Shown here: piece by piece, positions 61,896-64,000 of the stretch
How the letters are laid out: each line of letters begins with the position of its first letter
Position numbering within the stretch: the first letter of the stretch is position 1
Assembly (NCBI GenBank): GCA_024743255.1
Contig: JANSWY010000011.1
Span: forward strand, 33,168 to 97,167
Direction: 5' to 3'
Source: a bacterium
GTDB lineage: Bacteria > Bacteroidota > Bacteroidia > Cytophagales > Cyclobacteriaceae
DNA: 64,000 nucleotides
Notes under the pieces: generated by a model
Seen by the model: only the letters and a program-made list of their open reading frames with translations
Databases searched by the model: none
What the model was told of the DNA's origin: nothing
Made by a program: the position numbers and the translations under genes

Positions 61896-62834
61896 ATGAA
61901 AAAGTTATTATACATAGCAAGTATTGCAATCTTCTTTAGCTGCGAGACTACTATATTCCCGGAGTTGAATGAAGCAGAAGAAATTCTAGTAATTGATGCC
62001 TGGTTGAACAACAACCTGGAGACTCAGGAAATTAAGATCACCAGATCTCAACCTTATTTTGACAGCACGTTGCCTGCAAAAGTTAGTGGAGCTACAGTAG
62101 TTGTTGAGGACATGAATACTGGTGAAACTTATAACTTCGTAGAAGGAGAAGATTCCTATACCTGGACACCTGGTACTACTCCACTAGGAGTTATTGATAA
62201 CATCTATCGACTTACAGTTACTGTAGATGGGGAAACATTTGAGGCATATTCCGATTTAGGAGCGGTTCCTCCAATTGATTCTATCAAATTCAGTTGGAAT
62301 GAAGAGGATGCTTTTATCACTCAAGACTATTACACAGCTGAATTTGTATCAACTGATCTAATTGGTGAGGGCAATACATACTGGATTAAATCTTATAAAA
62401 ACGGTGTGTTTCTAAGTAAACCAGACGAAATCAACATTGCTTATGATGCTGGATTTAGTGCTGGAGGTGCTGTTGATGGACAGGTTTTTATTCAACCAAT
62501 TCAGGATGGAGCAAATCCATTTGATGAGGATCCAGAAAATGACGGAGAGTTCTTACCACCATACGTAATTGGCGACTCTGTCTATGTGGAAATTCACTCG
62601 ATCAATTTATTTGCCTTCAATTTCTTACAAGAAGTAGCTATTCAAACGAATAGACCAGGAGGGTTTAGCGAGCTGTTTGCTACACCATTAGCAAATGTGA
62701 GTACAAATTTTAGTAGTACAACTGAGAACTCTCCTACTAACATTGGCGGGTTTTTTAACATTGCGTCAATCAGTTCAAGAGGAGGTAGATTATCCCAAGA
62801 GCTTGCGGATATGGCCAGAGAGGCTGAACAATAA
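61896..62834 (+). CDS. DUF4249 lipoprotein
   Basis: 312 residues with a lipoprotein signal (FFSC). The sequence LVIDAWLNNNLETQEIKITRSQPYF (in parts) and SGATVVVED are the DUF4249 start; the C-terminal part ends in ISSRGGRLSQ. It is the usual partner of this kind of TonB receptor, probably a surface substrate-binding lipoprotein (inference). A terminator follows at 62857. Confidence 0.93.
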   Translation: MKKLLYIASIAIFFSCETTIFPELNEAEEILVIDAWLNNNLETQEIKITRSQPYFDSTLPAKVSGATVVVEDMNTGETYNFVEGEDSYTWTPGTTPLGVIDNIYRLTVTVDGETFEAYSDLGAVPPIDSIKFSWNEEDAFITQDYYTAEFVSTDLIGEGNTYWIKSYKNGVFLSKPDEINIAYDAGFSAGGAVDGQVFIQPIQDGANPFDEDPENDGEFLPPYVIGDSVYVEIHSINLFAFNFLQEVAIQTNRPGGFSELFATPLANVSTNFSSTTENSPTNIGGFFNIASISSRGGRLSQELADMAREAEQ

Positions 62835-62856
62835 TCTTTAGAAATTAAACATTAGG

Positions 62857-62885
62857 AGACCTTCAGAAATGAGGGTCTTTTTTTT
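62857..62885 (+). terminator. Intrinsic terminator of the TonB receptor-DUF4249 operon
   Basis: AGACCTTC (62857-62864) pairs with GAGGGTCT (62871-62878) with one G-T wobble and a six-base loop, followed by eight Ts. Very typical intrinsic terminator. Confidence 0.85.
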
Positions 62886-62972
62886 GTCACATAATTACCA
62901 TACCGTTATTAGCAATAAAATTAATTTACATATCTTACTTTACATTTTTTGCTAACTAAACCAAATATAAAA

Positions 62973-64000
62973 ATGAAAACAAGATTGCTTTGTTTTGCAT
63001 GTATCCTGTTTTTAACGGGGTATTCTTTGCAGGCACAACAAACAGCAAAAGCGACTCTCATTAAAGAAAGCGCTTACGTACGAAACATCCCTGCATTGTC
63101 CCAGATGGACAACATTATTTCTGCAGAAGGAATGGAACATGTGGCCCCACCAAAAAGAAGGGGCAAAAACACTTATGTACCTGGAAAAGGATTTCCGAAA
63201 GGACAAGACCCACTTATTCAGGCTCAACAAAGAGTACAGATGAGATCTACCAGAGCTCCTATTGCTAATTTTGACGCTCATGTAGGATCAGTATTAAATG
63301 ACCCAACCGGTGCGATTGGACCAAATCATTACGTTTATGCCTTCAACTCAGGTTTTGGAATCTTAGATAGATCTGGAAATGTATTGGTCCCAGAAGCTTC
63401 ACTTGGAACAATTTTTCCAGGTGAGACACTGGGAGACCCAGTAGTGCTGTATGACAATTATGCTGATAGATTCATCATTATGCAGTTCAGTAATACACCT
63501 AATGGTATCCTGGTTGCTGTCGGACAAGGTCCTGATCCGGTAAATGATGGTTGGTATACCTACAGATTCAACACTGGAGCTTTTCCTGATTATGAGAAGA
63601 TGAGTATCTGGAGCGATGGTTATTACATTACTGCTAACAAGAGTTCCGGAAGTGCTGGATCAAGTGAAGTTGTCTATGCATTGGAACGAGACCAAATGTT
63701 GACTGGAGCATCTGCTCAAATGATTGGTTTTCCACTTACAGGAATCTCCACAAGTGGCTTCTATAGCCCAGGAGGTCTGCACTCCAATGGCCCAACTTTA
63801 CCTCCAGTTGGAGTGGGACATCAGATCATCTACATGCAGGATGATGCATGGTCTGGCGTTTCGCAGGATCACTTGAAAATCTGGACTACCGATGTTGATT
63901 GGAACACTCCTTCCAATTCAACTATTTCTTCTCCGCAAATATTAAATACCACATCTTTTGACGGAGTTTTCAATGGAGGCAGTTTCCAAAACCTTGATGA
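62973..64000 (+). CDS. Large secreted protein, 3' end cut by window edge
   Basis: The frame from ATG 62973 is open to the last base (342 codons). A signal peptide (cleavage near LQAQ) is followed by a propeptide-like stretch and then by short repeats: DPTGAIGPNHYVYAFNSGFGI and WSDGYYITAN. Such sequences occur in large Bacteroidota extracellular proteins that usually end in a type IX sorting tail; the tail would lie outside this window. The exact family is not recognised. Confidence 0.8.
   Translation, partial: MKTRLLCFACILFLTGYSLQAQQTAKATLIKESAYVRNIPALSQMDNIISAEGMEHVAPPKRRGKNTYVPGKGFPKGQDPLIQAQQRVQMRSTRAPIANFDAHVGSVLNDPTGAIGPNHYVYAFNSGFGILDRSGNVLVPEASLGTIFPGETLGDPVVLYDNYADRFIIMQFSNTPNGILVAVGQGPDPVNDGWYTYRFNTGAFPDYEKMSIWSDGYYITANKSSGSAGSSEVVYALERDQMLTGASAQMIGFPLTGISTSGFYSPGGLHSNGPTLPPVGVGHQIIYMQDDAWSGVSQDHLKIWTTDVDWNTPSNSTISSPQILNTTSFDGVFNGGSFQNLD

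Noticed and set aside
1..64000. CRISPR arrays, insertion sequences, riboswitches
   Set aside because: No spaced repeats, transposase frames or terminal inverted repeats were found; leaders of ribH, lysC and cydA are too short or lack recognisable riboswitch cores.

Overview
The window looks like chromosomal DNA from a marine-type member of the Bacteroidota, most likely order Cytophagales (Fulvivirga/Marivirga/Reichenbachiella-like). The signs are AT-rich DNA, a type IX secretion (Por) C-terminal sorting tail at 2216-3184, a MurF-alanine racemase fusion, BshC and YpdA (bacillithiol), DUF4249 next to a TonB-dependent receptor, FtsX permeases with a Bacteroidota prefix domain, and promoter-like TAnnTTTG elements in place of Shine-Dalgarno/-10 logic. 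The genus assignment is inference. No rRNA, CRISPR array, insertion sequence or prophage block was seen. There is one tRNA (Val, GAC). No gap between genes exceeds 300 bases; the largest (59255-59495, 7704-7906, 1782-1969, 50161-50338, 28479-28650) are covered in the entries.

Layout. 1-6.5 kb: two paralogous histidine kinase/OmpR-type regulator pairs around a T9SS-secreted acidic protein, then a solitary HisA-like TIM barrel that lacks the first catalytic Asp. 6.5-14.4 kb: an acidic secreted protein, DUF3667, tRNA-Val, a GH25 muramidase, then an ECF sigma factor and membrane-anchored partner bracketed by two paralogous lipoproteins, and an SdiA-regulated-type lipoprotein. 14.5-20.8 kb: an HD-hydrolase/Pycsar-type transmembrane effector fusion convergent with a membrane class III cyclase-polyphosphate kinase operon, then a universal stress protein and a GNAT protein. 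20.9-27.7 kb: MurF-Alr, a TfoX-like protein, a 51-residue protein, and cytochrome bd oxidase (cydAB). 27.7-33.4 kb: hypothetical proteins, a DUF4105 protein, a radical SAM/SPASM protein, and the tight run DUF493-PCD-rsmI-inositol phosphatase.

33.5-40.8 kb is an envelope-biogenesis run on the minus strand: coaX, outer-membrane barrel, TPR protein, lptC, a small membrane protein, CNNM/CBS protein, and a PpiD-like chaperone that has lost its parvulin domain. 40.9-50.2 kb: amino acid dehydrogenase, NhaD-type antiporter, aspartate kinase, lumazine synthase, TPR protein, PDH E1-alpha, recF-DUF721, and a DUF6452/DUF6048 pair. 50.3-55.7 kb: rimO, bshC, an outer-membrane protein, 5-formyl-THF cyclo-ligase and ypdA. 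55.7-64 kb: an FtsX permease with its PadR regulator, a TonB receptor-DUF4249 pair, and the start of a large secreted protein cut by the window edge.

The best candidates for something not well described are: the HD-PycTM protein facing a cyclase-ppk1 operon (a possible nucleotide/polyphosphate stress circuit); the lipoprotein pair with a MACPF-like sequence signature flanking an ECF sigma/anti-sigma-like pair; the HisA paralog with an altered active site; and the PpiD-like protein without its catalytic domain. All functional statements rest on reading motifs by eye; no database search was run.
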